Below are positions 30,101 to 38,489 of a stretch of DNA of 64,000 nt, in pieces. How positions within the stretch are numbered: the stretch's first letter is position 1; each line of letters begins with the position of its first letter. The notes beneath the pieces were generated by a model, which was given only the letters and a program-made list of their open reading frames with translations, did not search any database and was not told the DNA's origin. The stretch spans positions 10,891,501 through 10,955,500 of the forward strand of contig JAYKKM010000439.1 of NCBI GenBank assembly GCA_035772405.1, written 5' to 3'. This DNA is from Chrysogorgia sp. JL179-B06 (taxonomy: Eukaryota; Cnidaria; Anthozoa; Scleralcyonacea; Chrysogorgiidae). The position numbers and the translations under genes were made by a program.

Positions 30101-32466
30101 TATTCTAAAATTGTAGATTGTGGGATTAATTTAGTCCTGGTCACGTGCACTCGGTGGTTGATTTGCGTGGTTGAAGACTATATTTCGGCTACTATAATAC
30201 CTCTTTTCCGCGCAAAATGACCCATGTGGTGATAAACATTATCCAATTAAGTACGATAAACAATAATCAATAATTGATGAGATGTAAAAGAAGGAAAGTC
30301 ATTTGTTATTTTTAGCGTCTGATTTTCACATTTGTTATTTTTAAAAGTACGGCAGCTTTTTAATGCTAAAAAGAACAAATGGCTTTTCTGATCGAAACGT
30401 TAGACCTCCACCATGAGAAAAAAACACCTGGTTTATGTACCCTCTACCTCCTTGATCAATCTATCAGTACAAGTGTCTATGAAATGAAAATTTACCCCAG
30501 CTTTTTATGATTGTATTTGAAAGAACACGTAAAAGGATAAGGCCCTGGGAACGAGGTTTGTAAAAATAACGAAAACAAGACAAATAGCTTTTATATGACT
30601 TCGTATCTTATGCCGAGTTACATTTCATGTAACTTGAGCTGTGACGTCACAAGATGGACACAGCATTACATCAAAACTCAAACCATGCAGACTTACTGAA
30701 TCAATAAGACCCAGCATTGAGATTGTTGTTATTAGATTCCCATGGTAACAGATTCGTTCCCAAGCTACTTTGTAAACAAACAAAATGTTCTACTTTTCGT
30801 CATTGCAGTTACTGTTTTATTGTTTTAAACAGTATTGTTACATTGGAAATTATGGAAAAAGCATGTCAACTTCCTAAAACTTAATAAGTTGCTGTATGTA
30901 AGTGTGGTTGAAAACAAAGAAGTATTATAAAGGAAGAGAGTAATCTGGAAACTAATCTGTTACCATAGCAACTGCATTAGAAGCATGACGGTTTGAATCT
31001 ATTTTCATTTCATGATCACTTTAAAGGCACCACATTAATATAATGATAAAGAGCCTCCATCGAGGAAAATCGGAGGCGCGCGGTAATAAAAAATAAGCCT
31101 CTGCGGAGAAGAGAGTTCACATTCACAATTCATATAGATTGGTCGTATATTCATATACATAACCGATACAGTACATTCAGATACGATGAACTCAATTGAC
31201 CATCATTTCCATTATTATTACTGCTCATATCTTTCAAACCATCCGTGTATCACATCTCACGTATTTGACCTGGGAAAATCAACACTTCTGGCGAGAATTT
31301 TGGTATTCGTACTTTTTTTGCACAAATTGAAGGCTTTGTTTGCTATAACTATATATGTTATTTTATTATATATATTTTTAATATAGGAGATATTTTAGAC
31401 AAAGTCCATGTCCAGAATCAAGTATTTGATTATGTTCCTCCAGATCTTGTCAATCTTTTCATTTCAAACATGTAAGCTTCTTTCATCAGTGTATATCAAT
31501 TTTTATCTGTTTCTCTTCTTATGTAAATTATTTCACATCATGTGATGTTTTGAATCTCACCATGCTGATCATAATGTTATGATCGTAATTCTAAACAAAC
31601 TACTTCTGTACAAGGCCACGAGGTTCTTTGGGGGCCCGGGGAAAAATATCGTTTTGGGGCCCTGATGACGTGATAATGTCCAGTGGGGGATCCAGGTTTC
31701 TTGAAAGGAGGGACGCACATTAATGTTTAGTGACCGCATTTCTAGGGGACTTGATCGCCCGGAAAGTTTTTGAATTTAGGGTCTCTGAAATGGCATTTCC
31801 TGCACTTTGAGGGCATTTTTGAGCAAAATCTAAAGACCATAAATCACGTTTTTTTAATTGGCAGTATATCCCCATTATTTTTAAGAAAATATTCTTGATG
31901 AATGGCACCATAAATAAAAAGACAAAAGAGGCACCTTGGCGATAAATAATTGAATCAGAATATAAATAATTGAATCAAAAGAACATGTTTAATCAGTGGC
32001 GTAATGGAGCTACTGAGACTGGGAGTGGCGACATATACAGTACAATATATTTCAAAAATAGGTTTCAAGAAGTGAAGCTTTCTGGGCCCCTTAGTAAATG
32101 GCCTGTTGTCAGTTTTCGGGGGCCCTTGTGCGGCTCCTGCTGCACAGTGGTCGGGGACCTTACTGCCACACAGTTGCCGTCGATTGCGATACTGTCTTTA
32201 ATCTTCGTCATGTGCAAAACTCAAAAGTTCAAAAATTTTAGGGGGCCCCTCTCAAATTGGGGACCAGGGGCGACTTGCCCCCATTCCCCCCTCTCGGCGG
32301 CCCTGTTAGTGTTAACAACCAAAACATGAAGTGGTATAAAATGGGCAATTTACACACGAAACGCAAAATGTCTATTATCTTTCTTGTTTCTAGAGGTGGA
32401 AACGCTCCTTCTTACGTATACAGACTGCTGACAGATGTCTACCATCCAAATGATATTGACTTGTAA
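12177..32466 (+). CDS. EIF2B2: eIF2B subunit beta (eleven recognised exons, 5' end missing)
   Basis: Subunit of the guanine-nucleotide exchange factor that reloads eIF2 with GTP in the cytosol. Exons with GT/AG borders: 12177-12244, 13049-13098, 14126-14222, 17051-17110, 22162-22257, 22480-22517, 22887-22947, 23944-24003, 29219-29270, 31387-31471, 32394-32466 (TAA). Phases agree at every junction. The frame reads [176 protein letters not shown]. These follow the eIF2B-alpha/beta/delta C-terminal fold closely. About 245 residues are covered, against about 350 in the animal protein. N-terminal exons were not found, and one exon may be missing between the first two listed. Introns are 0.2-5.2 kb and full of repeats. 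The first listed exon is the least certain. Confidence 0.93.
12311..12422. repeat. short foldback repeat in intron
   Basis: AAATAGATTCCACTTTGCCG at the left is repeated inverted (CGGCAAAATGGAATCTATTT) at the right, about 27-base arms around a roughly 55-base loop. It lies in the first recognised EIF2B2 intron. Confidence 0.7.
12850..12905 (-). repeat. Penelope-associated tail motif
   Basis: CTAACGTTTCGAGCG followed by TGTCCTTTGTCG matches the motif seen in the Penelope tail at about 6300. Related motifs lie at 26150-26235, 29355-29395 and 30390-30410. Confidence 0.5.
13289..13460. mobile_element. Harbinger-like MITE
   Basis: Inverted ends GGGACGGATCATTA / TAATGGTCCGTCCC are flanked by TTA on both sides (13286-13288 and 13461-13463). 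At 172 bases it is non-coding. It lies in an EIF2B2 intron. Confidence 0.8.
14223..15059. other. intron sequence with CCTCCTTCGCGGGCTGC repeats
   Basis: Three tandem copies of a 27-base unit (GGTAGCCTCCTTCGCGGGCT...) lie at about 14310-14400. The same words return at 16205-16370. The remainder is AT-rich intron with no coding pattern. Confidence 0.6.
15060..16042 (+). pseudogene. non-LTR retrotransposon 3' part (CR1/Jockey-like RT)
   Basis: Successive frames encode the second half of a reverse transcriptase: [14 protein letters not shown], the catalytic FVDDT box, [31 protein letters not shown], then [19 protein letters not shown] and [15 protein letters not shown]. It ends with a C-terminal domain and a stop at 15937-15939. 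At least two frameshifts interrupt it (near 15345 and 15580) and the 5' part, including the endonuclease, is absent. A short 3' UTR with AATAAAATC leads to a (TCTA)n tail at 16019-16042, as expected for target-primed insertion. The element lies in the sense orientation in the third EIF2B2 intron. Clade assignment is tentative. Confidence 0.8.
16205..16370. repeat. foldback repeat, CTCCTTCGCAGACGTT family
   Basis: GTAGCCTCCTTCGCAGACGT at about 16270 is repeated inverted as ACGTCTGCGAAGGAGGCTA near 16348-16367. The flanking TCCTTCGCGGGCTGCGT words match the 14310-14400 repeat. The ends resemble the GTAGCCTGCGAAGCAGGCG motif at 13936. Confidence 0.65.
16655..16795. repeat. short tandem repeats
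   Basis: Three copies of ATTCAGATTGCAGAAAAC-type 18-base units are followed by two exact 26-base copies beginning GAGCCAAGTCATACAA. Confidence 0.8.
17882..18066. repeat. long hairpin repeat in intron
   Basis: Arms of about 80 bases (TACAATGGTTTTTAAGAA ... GGAATGTTTGTGAAAGTCCC and its inverse) enclose a short loop of about 20-30 bases. The same AACCATTGTATTA ends are seen on both sides. It lies in the 5-kb fourth recognised intron of EIF2B2. Confidence 0.85.
18350..18480. repeat. CCCGGCTTTGCCGGG palindrome cluster
   Basis: Short palindromes CCCGGCTTTGCCGGG and CCCCGCTAAAGCCGGG lie 25 bases apart, followed by ATCGTGATTAAACCACCCGG. The words resemble the ends of the 17882-18066 hairpin, so this may be a related, more decayed foldback. 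Confidence 0.45.
18962..19205. repeat. GC-rich foldback element
   Basis: A GC-rich island in AT-rich intron. The arm at 18974-19018 (GGGAGGCGCGACAGGGAAGG...) is matched by an inverted arm at 19098-19142 with a near-perfect 45-base match. Words related to CCTCTGCGGAGGAGAG flank it and recur near 31085. No gene is supported. Confidence 0.8.
20430..21410. repeat. 21-bp minisatellite with duplicated flanks
   Basis: The core at about 20598-21203 has roughly 28 copies of a 21-base unit (TATAGACTCCAAATGCAATTT). A few copies have TTC for TCC, and irregular joints lie near 20795 and 20880. Because 21 is a multiple of three, every frame stays open and encodes seven-residue repeats, which are not evidence of a gene. 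Flanking the core, a roughly 100-base unit (GGCTACGTCG, AACTTACGTTTTAGTATTGG, AAACAATAC) occurs on both sides, so the array arose inside a larger repeat. It lies within an EIF2B2 intron. Confidence 0.9.
21907..22128 (+). mobile_element. diverged tRNA-derived SINE
   Basis: A tRNA-like head (TTGTCAGAGCGCCACACTAG, GGCGTAAGTTCAATTCTCACC) is followed by the body TTGCATTTTTCGCAACTGGT shared with the 4555 SINE, and by ATCGAGTGTAAATGTCAATATT, matching its tail. It lies just upstream of the 22162 EIF2B2 exon. Confidence 0.7.
22560..22650. repeat. short inverted-repeat element
   Basis: CTAGTTCAAACGCCGAACTTTT at the left is mirrored by GCGTCTGAACTAG at the right. The CGAACTTTTCATGAG words also occur in the element at 34625-34740, suggesting a diverged relative. 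Confidence 0.5.
23317..23470. repeat. Penelope tail fragment followed by foldback
   Basis: TCACTAAATTCTTGGCAGTT ... CACTTTGC at 23320-23359 is the inverse of 6251-6290 and, as there, abuts TA repeats. Immediately after lies a hairpin, GGTCCGTATGGAGAAATAT ... ATATTTCTCATTACGGACC, at about 23384-23471. Confidence 0.65.
24334..24530. repeat. 36-bp tandem repeat
   Basis: Five copies of a 36-base unit (GACGATGTGTCCTTCTTCAG, TCTAACCTGACGAAG) end with an inverted GGACACATCGTCC. The unit length divisible by three keeps all frames open, so reading frames here are not evidence of genes. Confidence 0.9.
24544..24860. mobile_element. Harbinger-like MITE
   Basis: Inverted ends AAGGTGCAGTCCAGTCCG and CGGATTGGACAGCCCCTT are joined to further matching words (TGCGCATGT / ACATGCGCA). 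TTA lies on both sides. Non-coding, in an EIF2B2 intron. Confidence 0.7.
25076..25487. mobile_element. hAT-like MITE (GATGAGCCGAT ends)
   Basis: GGGATGAGCCGATCAAG at the left and CCGATTATCGGCTCATCC at the right are inverted ends of the kind carried by many non-autonomous hAT elements. The interior is AT-rich with several ACCGAT words and no transposase. Confidence 0.6.
25500..26690. repeat. cluster of CGTTTACGAA / GGCGAGGC repeats
   Basis: Words such as GTCGGCGAGGCA, TTTTCCCCTTCGTAAACG, CATTCTATGAGAGCTGGGAT and TCATTGTTTAGGAT recur, partly inverted, at 25515-25670, 26340-26530 and 26590-26690. They outline at least two decayed foldback copies with a CCTAACCCTGG / CGGGGGGTTTCGG core. A Penelope-type tail motif in inverted pair lies at 26145-26235. 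Confidence 0.55.
27438..27712. mobile_element. MITE with G-rich core
   Basis: Inverted ends TTGAGGTGACCGTGAGGTAC / GTACCTCACGGTCACCTCAA continue into ACTAGGTCTGA / TCAGACCTAGT. The interior has GGCGGGGGTTAGAAAACCC and GCGGGGGGTTAGGGTTAGG, the same core words found in elements with unrelated ends at 10841 and 29879. Confidence 0.75.
28271..28423. repeat. long hairpin repeat 1
   Basis: Arms of about 65 bases (ATGAACAACTCGAGCTCGTG, GGGATATCCAAACACTCG and the inverse) enclose a short AACACTCGCGCTTCGCGCTC palindrome. The ends recur as single words near 57299-57335. Confidence 0.8.
28573..28708. repeat. long hairpin repeat 2
   Basis: CTATATCATACACTCGAAAG ... TTTATTATCTGATTTCAAAA in the left arm is mirrored in the right arm by TTTTGAAATCAGATAATAAA and ATGATATAT. 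The loop region is about 40 bases. Confidence 0.8.
28833..28982. repeat. long hairpin repeat 3
   Basis: Same family as hairpin 2: CTATATCATACACTCGAAAG and ATCTGATTTCCAAACACC in the left arm mirrored at the right, with a CTCGGCCTGCGGCC palindrome at the centre. The preceding AAACACAAAGGAAAATCATA words also precede hairpin 2, so the unit is larger than the hairpin and duplicated. Confidence 0.8.
29722..29853. repeat. foldback repeat
   Basis: GCAAGATTTTACCGCACCTT at the left is mirrored by AAGGTGCGGTAAAATCTTGC at the right. CGCGTGGTT-type words lie inside. It abuts the next element. Confidence 0.8.
29879..30199. mobile_element. MITE with 85-bp inverted ends and G-rich core
   Basis: The left arm (TATAGTAGCCGAAATATAGT, CTTCAACCACGCAAATCAAC) is mirrored at the right down to ACTATAATA. 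The interior contains GGCGGGGGGTTAGGATT, linking it to the elements at 10841 and 27438. It lies in an EIF2B2 intron. Confidence 0.8.
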
Positions 32467-32800
32467 TATTGCTGTATCTATCCATGTGGTCTAGATGATT
32501 AATTCATGTGATTCAATGGTCCAAAATACGCTCAACCAACTTTTACGTTGGTGTAATATTTTGTCTATGACTATAGAGTAATGTATACTAAGAACCAAAA
32601 CTTTTGTAGTGATAGGTCGCTTGGTAGCCGAACTGTATAGAAAATAAAATCTCAAATATTTGCTTATTTAATACGGGGCGCCATATTGGTGTACCTCGAC
32701 ATGGACGTCAAAAACCACGAATAAATTCAATATTCAATCAAAATTATAGTTTAACTTCAAAATGACTTAAACATCACGTAAAAAGCTTGAAGGACATTGG
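32467..32800. other. EIF2B2 3' flank
   Basis: Sequence after the stop codon, presumably 3' UTR as far as the polyadenylation signal, then AT-rich flank. No other gene is seen before the retroelement LTR. Confidence 0.6.
32643..32648 (+). promoter_or_regulatory. candidate polyadenylation signal of EIF2B2
   Basis: AATAAA lies 177 bases after the EIF2B2 stop codon. It is the first canonical hexamer I see after the stop on this strand, so it is a plausible 3' end signal. The cleavage site cannot be confirmed from sequence alone. Confidence 0.5.
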
Positions 32801-32929
32801 TGTAATGATCACAACTAGTTCATTTATTTAGACTGCTTATTCCAAGATAAGATATAATAATACACTATGTACACTTAGCTACTACACGAGGTCCGATCAC
32901 GTGTATTGATCACGTGTCACAACGTTGCA
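32801..32929 (-). mobile_element. probable 3' LTR of Ty3-type element
   Basis: On the minus strand a purine tract (GAAACAAGGGAGGG) lies directly before TGCAACGTTGTGACACG, and the segment ends GATCATTACA. That gives a TG...CA unit of about 129 bases with an internal TATTATTATA and AATAAA. The purine tract at the junction is what an LTR retrotransposon places before its 3' LTR. It lies about 165 bases beyond the integrase stop codon. No 5' LTR is seen. Confidence 0.5.
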
Positions 32930-33095
32930 ACCCTCCCTTGTTTCAGATAATAAAATTACTGTATTATATATAAGAGTTAAATGTTCAACAAAACTAATAT
33001 TGCTAACCATAATATCAACCATAGTATCTACCTAGTGTTCAGAGTTCAGTTACGTATTAAAATTTAACTTTGTTCTTTCAAAATGTTAATGAATG

Positions 33096-34556
33096 TTAAC
33101 AAATGTTCTGACCGTATCTTTCTGCTGGTCTCCTATCTCTCAGTGGGTATCTTCTTTCTGGCATAAGTTCCTCACCACTAGAATTGTTCATTTCATTCGA
33201 AGTATCATCCCTGAAGTAATCATCATCTGCATCAGAACTCACCTCTCCTGTTTCTTCTTTTTGTGGTGGTACTTTCTTGAAAAAGGAAATGTTTCTTGTG
33301 ATAACATGTCCTGGACGAGATGCTGTGATCATTGTTCCTTTTGTGTGAGTGACACAATAAGGCTTTGGATTAAATCTTGTTGACAATTTATTCTTCTTCT
33401 TTTGGCGTACCAAGACTGTATCGCCAATCTGAATTTCCACTTCTTTTGCATTAGCCTGTTTGTCTGCATTTTCCTTCATCTTCCTCTTTGCTTTTCCATA
33501 ATTTTCTCGAACTTGTTGATCTAGTATGGTGTATTGCTTGTTAACTTTACTTGGTAATTTTGTTCTGATTTCACGATTAAATAGCAGTTTGGCAGGTGAA
33601 AACTTTGTAGTAGTGTGTGGTGTAGCTCGATAATTCCACAAAAACCGATATAGTTCCTTCTTCCAATTCTTTCTTTCAGCATGATCTGCACGAATAACTT
33701 TTCCCATCGGTTTCATGAAGTTTTCCACCTCTGAGTTTGCTTGTGGCCATAAAGGTGTTATGCGTTGATGTTTGATGCCATTTTCACTCATGAACCGTCT
33801 GATTTCATCACTGTTGAAGGGGGGGGTCTATTGTTACTTTTGATTACATTTGGCTATTCCATGGGTCGCAAAGATTCTTTCCAGTCTTGGAATTATTGCT
33901 GCTGAAGATGTTGAATGTAGAATTTCTACTTCCGGAAACCGCGAATAAGCATCAATGGCTACCAAGATATACTCTCCGGTTGGGAATGGCCCACAGAAAT
34001 CCAAATGAACCGTTTGCCATGGTGCTGGTGGAAGTTCATTCATCTTTAAAGGTGCAGGTGGATTTGTTGTACTGTTGGCTTGGCATGGTAAACAATCACC
34101 AATCATTGCTTTGACATCTTTATCTATTCCCGGGAACCAGATCTTTTCCCGAATCAACTGCTTTGTTTTGGCTAGGCCCTGATGACCCTCGTGAGCAATT
34201 GAAATAGCTCTTTTGCGAAGTGAAGAAGGCATAACAATTCGAGCTCCTCGAAGGATTATATTCATCTCTTCGTTTAATGGTTAGTTCGTCACGAACTTTT
34301 GCAAATAGTTTTAGTTCATGAATATCTGCTCTTCTGCTTTCTGTGTTTCGTTGATTGAAATCCATGATTGCTGATGAATAATTTCTGCGAGTCTCTCTTC
34401 TCGAGAATTTCTGCTGTAATATTTTATTTCTTGGTAGCTTCTTGTATTTCTTGTAAGGTCATTGCTTTTGGGACTGCGTGTGTTGTGAGGAAATTTACAT
34501 AATTCTCCGCTGAAACTTCATGCTTGATTTGCGGTTCTTCATAAGGAAGTCACAAG
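33096..34556 (-). pseudogene. Ty3/gypsy Pol: integrase region, frameshifted
   Basis: Reading from 34556 down: remnants AVPKAMTLQEIQEATKK and KVRDELTIKR; the integrase zinc-binding domain (IAHEGHQGLAKTKQLIREK, CLPCQ); the core with LDFCGPFP and AIDAYSRFPEVEIL; then a frameshift near 33825-33845 at a C/G run. The next frame reads FNSDEIRRFMSENGIKHQRI, QANSEVENFMK and a basic tail to the stop at 33096. At the second catalytic Asp (SDNG in active integrases) the sequence encodes an Asn, so the core is doubly damaged. Reverse transcriptase and gag are missing. Transcription would oppose EIF2B2. Confidence 0.85.
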
Positions 34557-34624
34557 GTGGGTTTATTTGGTATTTTTTACACAATAATTGTATTAAATCG
34601 TTATTAAAATGTTTTTACTTGTTA

Positions 34625-34740
34625 GGCCCGGGTCAAACTTTTCATGAGTCGAACTCAATGTAAATTATTAGGAAACTATTTTGTTTAAGTTCATTTGCAT
34701 TGAGTTCGACTCATGAAAAGTTCGACGTTTGACCCGGGCC
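34625..34740. mobile_element. small Harbinger-like foldback MITE
   Basis: Ends GGCCCGGGTCAAAC / GTTTGACCCGGGCC are joined to TTTTCATGAGTCGAACTCAATG and its inverse, flanked by TTA on both sides (34622-34624, 34741-34743). 116 bases, non-coding. Confidence 0.85.
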
Positions 34741-34869
34741 TTAGTTTTGTCGACAATCGGGACAAATTACAGGCAACCACTGTGGTTGCCCCGCCTTAAA
34801 TATGCGGCTGGTTTATTTCTAAAAACACGCGGTTATCAGTTGACAGTTTTCGATGACCTTCGCACACCA

Positions 34870-35510
34870 CCCGCTGTTTAGTTAAGTCATATCACTTTTA
34901 GTTAAGTGATTTCAACATAGGTTGAGTCATTTCACAACACGTTGGTTGATGCGTCAGGCTATTTCGTTTCATAGTTAATCGTTAAACTATTACACCTGTT
35001 CAAGTGATTCTATGATCATTCAGCTAGTTGTAAAATGATTGAACTAGTTGTCACATGATTCAACTAGTTGCAAAATCACTCAGCCAGTTGTGGAACGATT
35101 CATTGAGTTGTACAACGACTCAACCAGTTGTACATATTGACAACCAGTTGTGAGATGACGCATTGGCAACTTACGTGTAGCCGACGCGTTGGTTTCGTAG
35201 ATGATCTAACGTAACGTGTGGAGCCTAGATCATTTCCTCTATTGTTGAAATTTCGAAAATGAATGGATTATGGTCATTCCTTTACATAGTAAACCCGCTG
35301 AATCATTTCAGCCTGCTAGTCATTACCATTTAGTATCAATCAATTCATATTTTATTAAATTATTTCGCTGCGCGTCGTTAAACCACTTCTCTTTGTATTG
35401 AATCATTTCTATTTGGTATCAATCATTTTACAAAGGAAGTTACATCAGTTGTGGTTAAGATGAATTAGTTGTCTTTAGGTTGAATCATTTAACAATAAGC
35501 TATCTCGTTT
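34870..35510. repeat. degenerate TGATTCAACTAGTTGT repeat field
   Basis: About 35000-35160 contains seven or more imperfect copies of a roughly 20-24 base unit (ATGATTCAACTAGTTGT with variations). Looser TCATTTC/TTAGTTAAG words continue on both sides. Nothing suggests a gene. Confidence 0.6.
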
Positions 35511-35919
35511 CACTATCTTAGTATTTTTGGTGGTAACGGCCTCCCATAAGGAATTCCCCGACACAGGGGCTACAGTCCCCGACATGGGGGGCTAACTAAG
35601 GTGTCTAGCCACGGACGCTCACAAAAAAATTTCATAATTCAGAAAGTCTATAATGCCATGCCATTTTTTATGGAAATTAATTGCAAATACTAACAATTCA
35701 TAGCATTTATTTTTAGGTTCATGCAAAGGAAAATATTTTATATATTTATTTACTTATAAATCGATAACAAATACACATGGATAAATGCAGTGTTTGTATA
35801 AATGTATATTAGCAGTAACAAAGTATATACTGAAAACGAGGACCTGAGCAGTCGTCTCGATATACGTCCCAGACCAGATCCACTCTTCTCACTCATTCTA
35901 GCTTCTAAGGATTAAAGGG

Positions 35920-36249
35920 AGAAATTTTCTTCAAAAGTATTCGCTGTTCCCGGAGGCAGCATCTGGACGATTACGGCTCCATCCAGTATGATGGCATCAA
36001 AGGTTGGCTGCTCTATAACGTGTTGGTACTCTCAAGACATTTGATCAGATCTGCTTTTTGTCTTCGTCTTAGCTGGCCCATTTGTGTGAGGGAGGGAAAG
36101 CCAGGGCTGGTTTTCAAACTTGAAGAACTCTCCAAAATTTCCATCCTGACTTTGGCATGCTATATATAGCCTAGAAAACAGAGCACAATCCTCAGGTATA
36201 CTACCTTTGCTTTATCTTTGGAACACTCTTCTTGTGTGAGATAGCGAAT
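35920..36249 (-). pseudogene. multi-copy invertebrate gene family, distal part (decayed)
   Basis: Broken minus-strand frames read ALFSRLYIACQSQDGNFGEF, FKFENQPWLS and EQPTFDAIILDGAVIVQMLP. From memory, this order and wording belong to a large uncharacterised family that is highly multi-copy in cnidarian and some other invertebrate assemblies. The preceding part of the same protein type lies at 37128-37850 on the same strand, and a plus-strand LINE sits between them. Function is unknown to me. Confidence 0.5.
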
Positions 36250-37113
36250 ATAGCAATGGTGTCTTGATTCCATGTATGACTGGCTTGTTGGGAATAAGCT
36301 TTTCCTCAATACTGATAAGACAGAATGCGTTCTATTTGGATCTTCGAGTAAATTGTCTTCTATAACGAATTTTAATATCTACATAAATGGTGATTTAATT
36401 AAACGTGTTTTTGATTACAAATATCTTGGAGTTGTCATGGACGAATGCCTATCCTGGAAGGAACATGTCAAGTATATTTTGAAAAAGTCATCCAAGAGAA
36501 TTGGTGCCTTGAGCAGAATAAGAAGAAACATTACAACGCATGCAGCTAACCTTATGTATAAGTCATATATTTTACCGATATTTGATTATTGTGACAGTGT
36601 TTGGGGATGTTGCAATCTAGGAGATGCTGATAAACTCGAGAAAGTACAACGCCGATCAGCAAGAATGGTAATGAAACTAGAAAGGAGTGACCCTGCATTG
36701 GAGAAATTACGCTGGGAGTCTTTAAACAGTCGGCGCGATAAACATGTTTTCACTTTAGTTAATAAGTGTTTAAAGGGTCATGTCCCAACATTTTTAAATA
36801 ATTACTTTACTTTTAATCGTGATATTGTTACACGTATAACCAGGCGGAGCAATCTATTGTATATACCGAAAGTTAAGACGGAAGGTGCAAAGAAATCCTT
36901 TTATTTTAATGGAAGTATAGTTTTCAATAATTTTTGTTCTGCTTAGTTGTACTATTGTACTATTTATTCTTCCCAAGCTAAATAACTGTGTCATATATTA
37001 TTATATGTATTTAGTTTTGTTTTTTTTATTATTTAGGGCTCTCTTTGATAACAGACTGATTTGCTGTCTGATGAGACTACCCTATTGAAATAAATGTTTT
37101 ACTACTACTACTA
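36250..37113 (+). mobile_element. non-LTR retrotransposon 3' part (RT C-terminal region)
   Basis: An open frame at 36272-36943 encodes the thumb and C-terminal part of a LINE protein: MYDWLVGNKLFLNTDKTECV, DYKYLGVVMDECLSWKEHV, YKSYILPIFDYCDSVWG, KLEKVQRRSARMVMKLE and a stop. The catalytic box and everything upstream are absent (5' truncation). A 3' UTR with ATAAATG and a (CTA)n tail ends at about 37113. It has inserted into the decayed multi-copy gene, whose parts lie on either side. Confidence 0.8.
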
Positions 37114-37127
37114 CTGAAATTGGCTTC

Positions 37128-37850
37128 CTTCTGTCAATAAATCGTTCTTGGACGAACATCTGAAATTGAGTCTCCCCGAGCTCGATCACCTTCTGCACGG
37201 TTGTGACGACAGAATCATCCATCTCTTGTGTGGATTGCTGATAAGTCTGGGCTGTTTTCTGTGAACGGATTTCCGAGATCTTCTAAGGTAGAGACGACAC
37301 TCCTGACATTTTCAGCGAATGCTCGTTGCATACCTGGTTTCTGCTTATGACGATTAATCTGATATTCTGGAGATGATGTCATTTTTTTGAACTCTTGTAC
37401 CATTCGCGCTACTTCTGGTACCGCAATCATCCATCGTCTCAGAGCTGCGGGGTTCTCTGTGAGCCAACTGCGCCACCGTCTCCTTTTACCATCGCGTTAA
37501 CCTGCTGGTGTACATGGTCGAGAGCTACGGACGAGAACAGCCTTTGCGTCTTGTGTACCACAAATGACCCATTAAAAAACTGCTGGAATACCTCTGAATA
37601 TTTGACTGGAAGCTCGGTCATGTCACGGATATGGAGATCCACCTTGAATAGTTTGTGTGGTCCATGGAAAATATCCACGGTACAATTTCTCAGGGCTTGG
37701 ACATACAAAGAAAAATCAGCTTCGCCGAAAGCTCTCACAAGCTGCAAACAACAAATCTCCAAGTCTAACACTCTGGACCACTAAAGAAACTGAGGACATT
37801 TCTATGACATCTCTCTCTTCCATTCATCAAACGATTCTGCTTCCTCGTCG
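37128..37850 (-). pseudogene. multi-copy invertebrate gene family, proximal part (decayed)
   Basis: Reading from 37850 down: FDEWKREM, two in-frame stops, then DLEICCLQLVRAFGEADFSL, VDLHIRDMTELPV, FNGSFVVHKTQRLFSS, VALDHVHQQVNAMVKGDGGA, a frameshift near 37435, IAVPEVARMVQEF, ENVRSVVSTLEDLGNPFTEN and VIELGETQFQMFVQERFIDR. The KGDGGAVG block and its neighbours mark the family also seen at 35920-36249. I cannot assign a function. Its high copy number suggests a domesticated or mobile origin. Confidence 0.55.
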
Positions 37851-38489
37851 ACGCTAACTCTTACAATATATTCCTCATACCCTTTATCTTGCAGTAGGTG
37901 AAGACTCGCTGCAGTGACCTGGTGCGCGCATCTTAATTGTTCTTGTTACATGACTTGCAGTCAAGAATGAATCTGTAACCCCTGGTGTTGCCACGCCTGC
38001 CCTCGACAGGACCTCCGTCCATCCGCTTCCTTTCAGCCATTTGGCTAGCCACCAAGCATTACCACAAGGGTAGATTGACTAGATTCATTAAATTTGTTTT
38101 GCGAGGGCGAAGAGAAACATCGGCAGAAGTGAAATGATTGCAGACTCGCGAGATGATAACGAGGCTTGCGAAGCACGATATGCTGCCCATGATACAGCAC
38201 CATTTAATCAAGTTCTTTGGAGAGAAGTTCTTTGGTGTTATCAAGCCAGTCTCTTTCTCGATTAATTCCACGACTTGATTGGATGAGATTGTATCCGTCC
38301 AGTTATTTGTGGAGCAGATTGGTCACATGAGGGAAGGTCCGCGGGGGCTATATAACTCACAATTGACATGATCCACAATCAAATCCTGTAGAAATTACAT
38401 TTTTGTCTCAGCCTCGTTTCCATGCAGCCCCATTTTGAGGTATCCAAGTCGAATTTGGTCTGGCTCCATATCAGGAAATGTTTGTCTCA

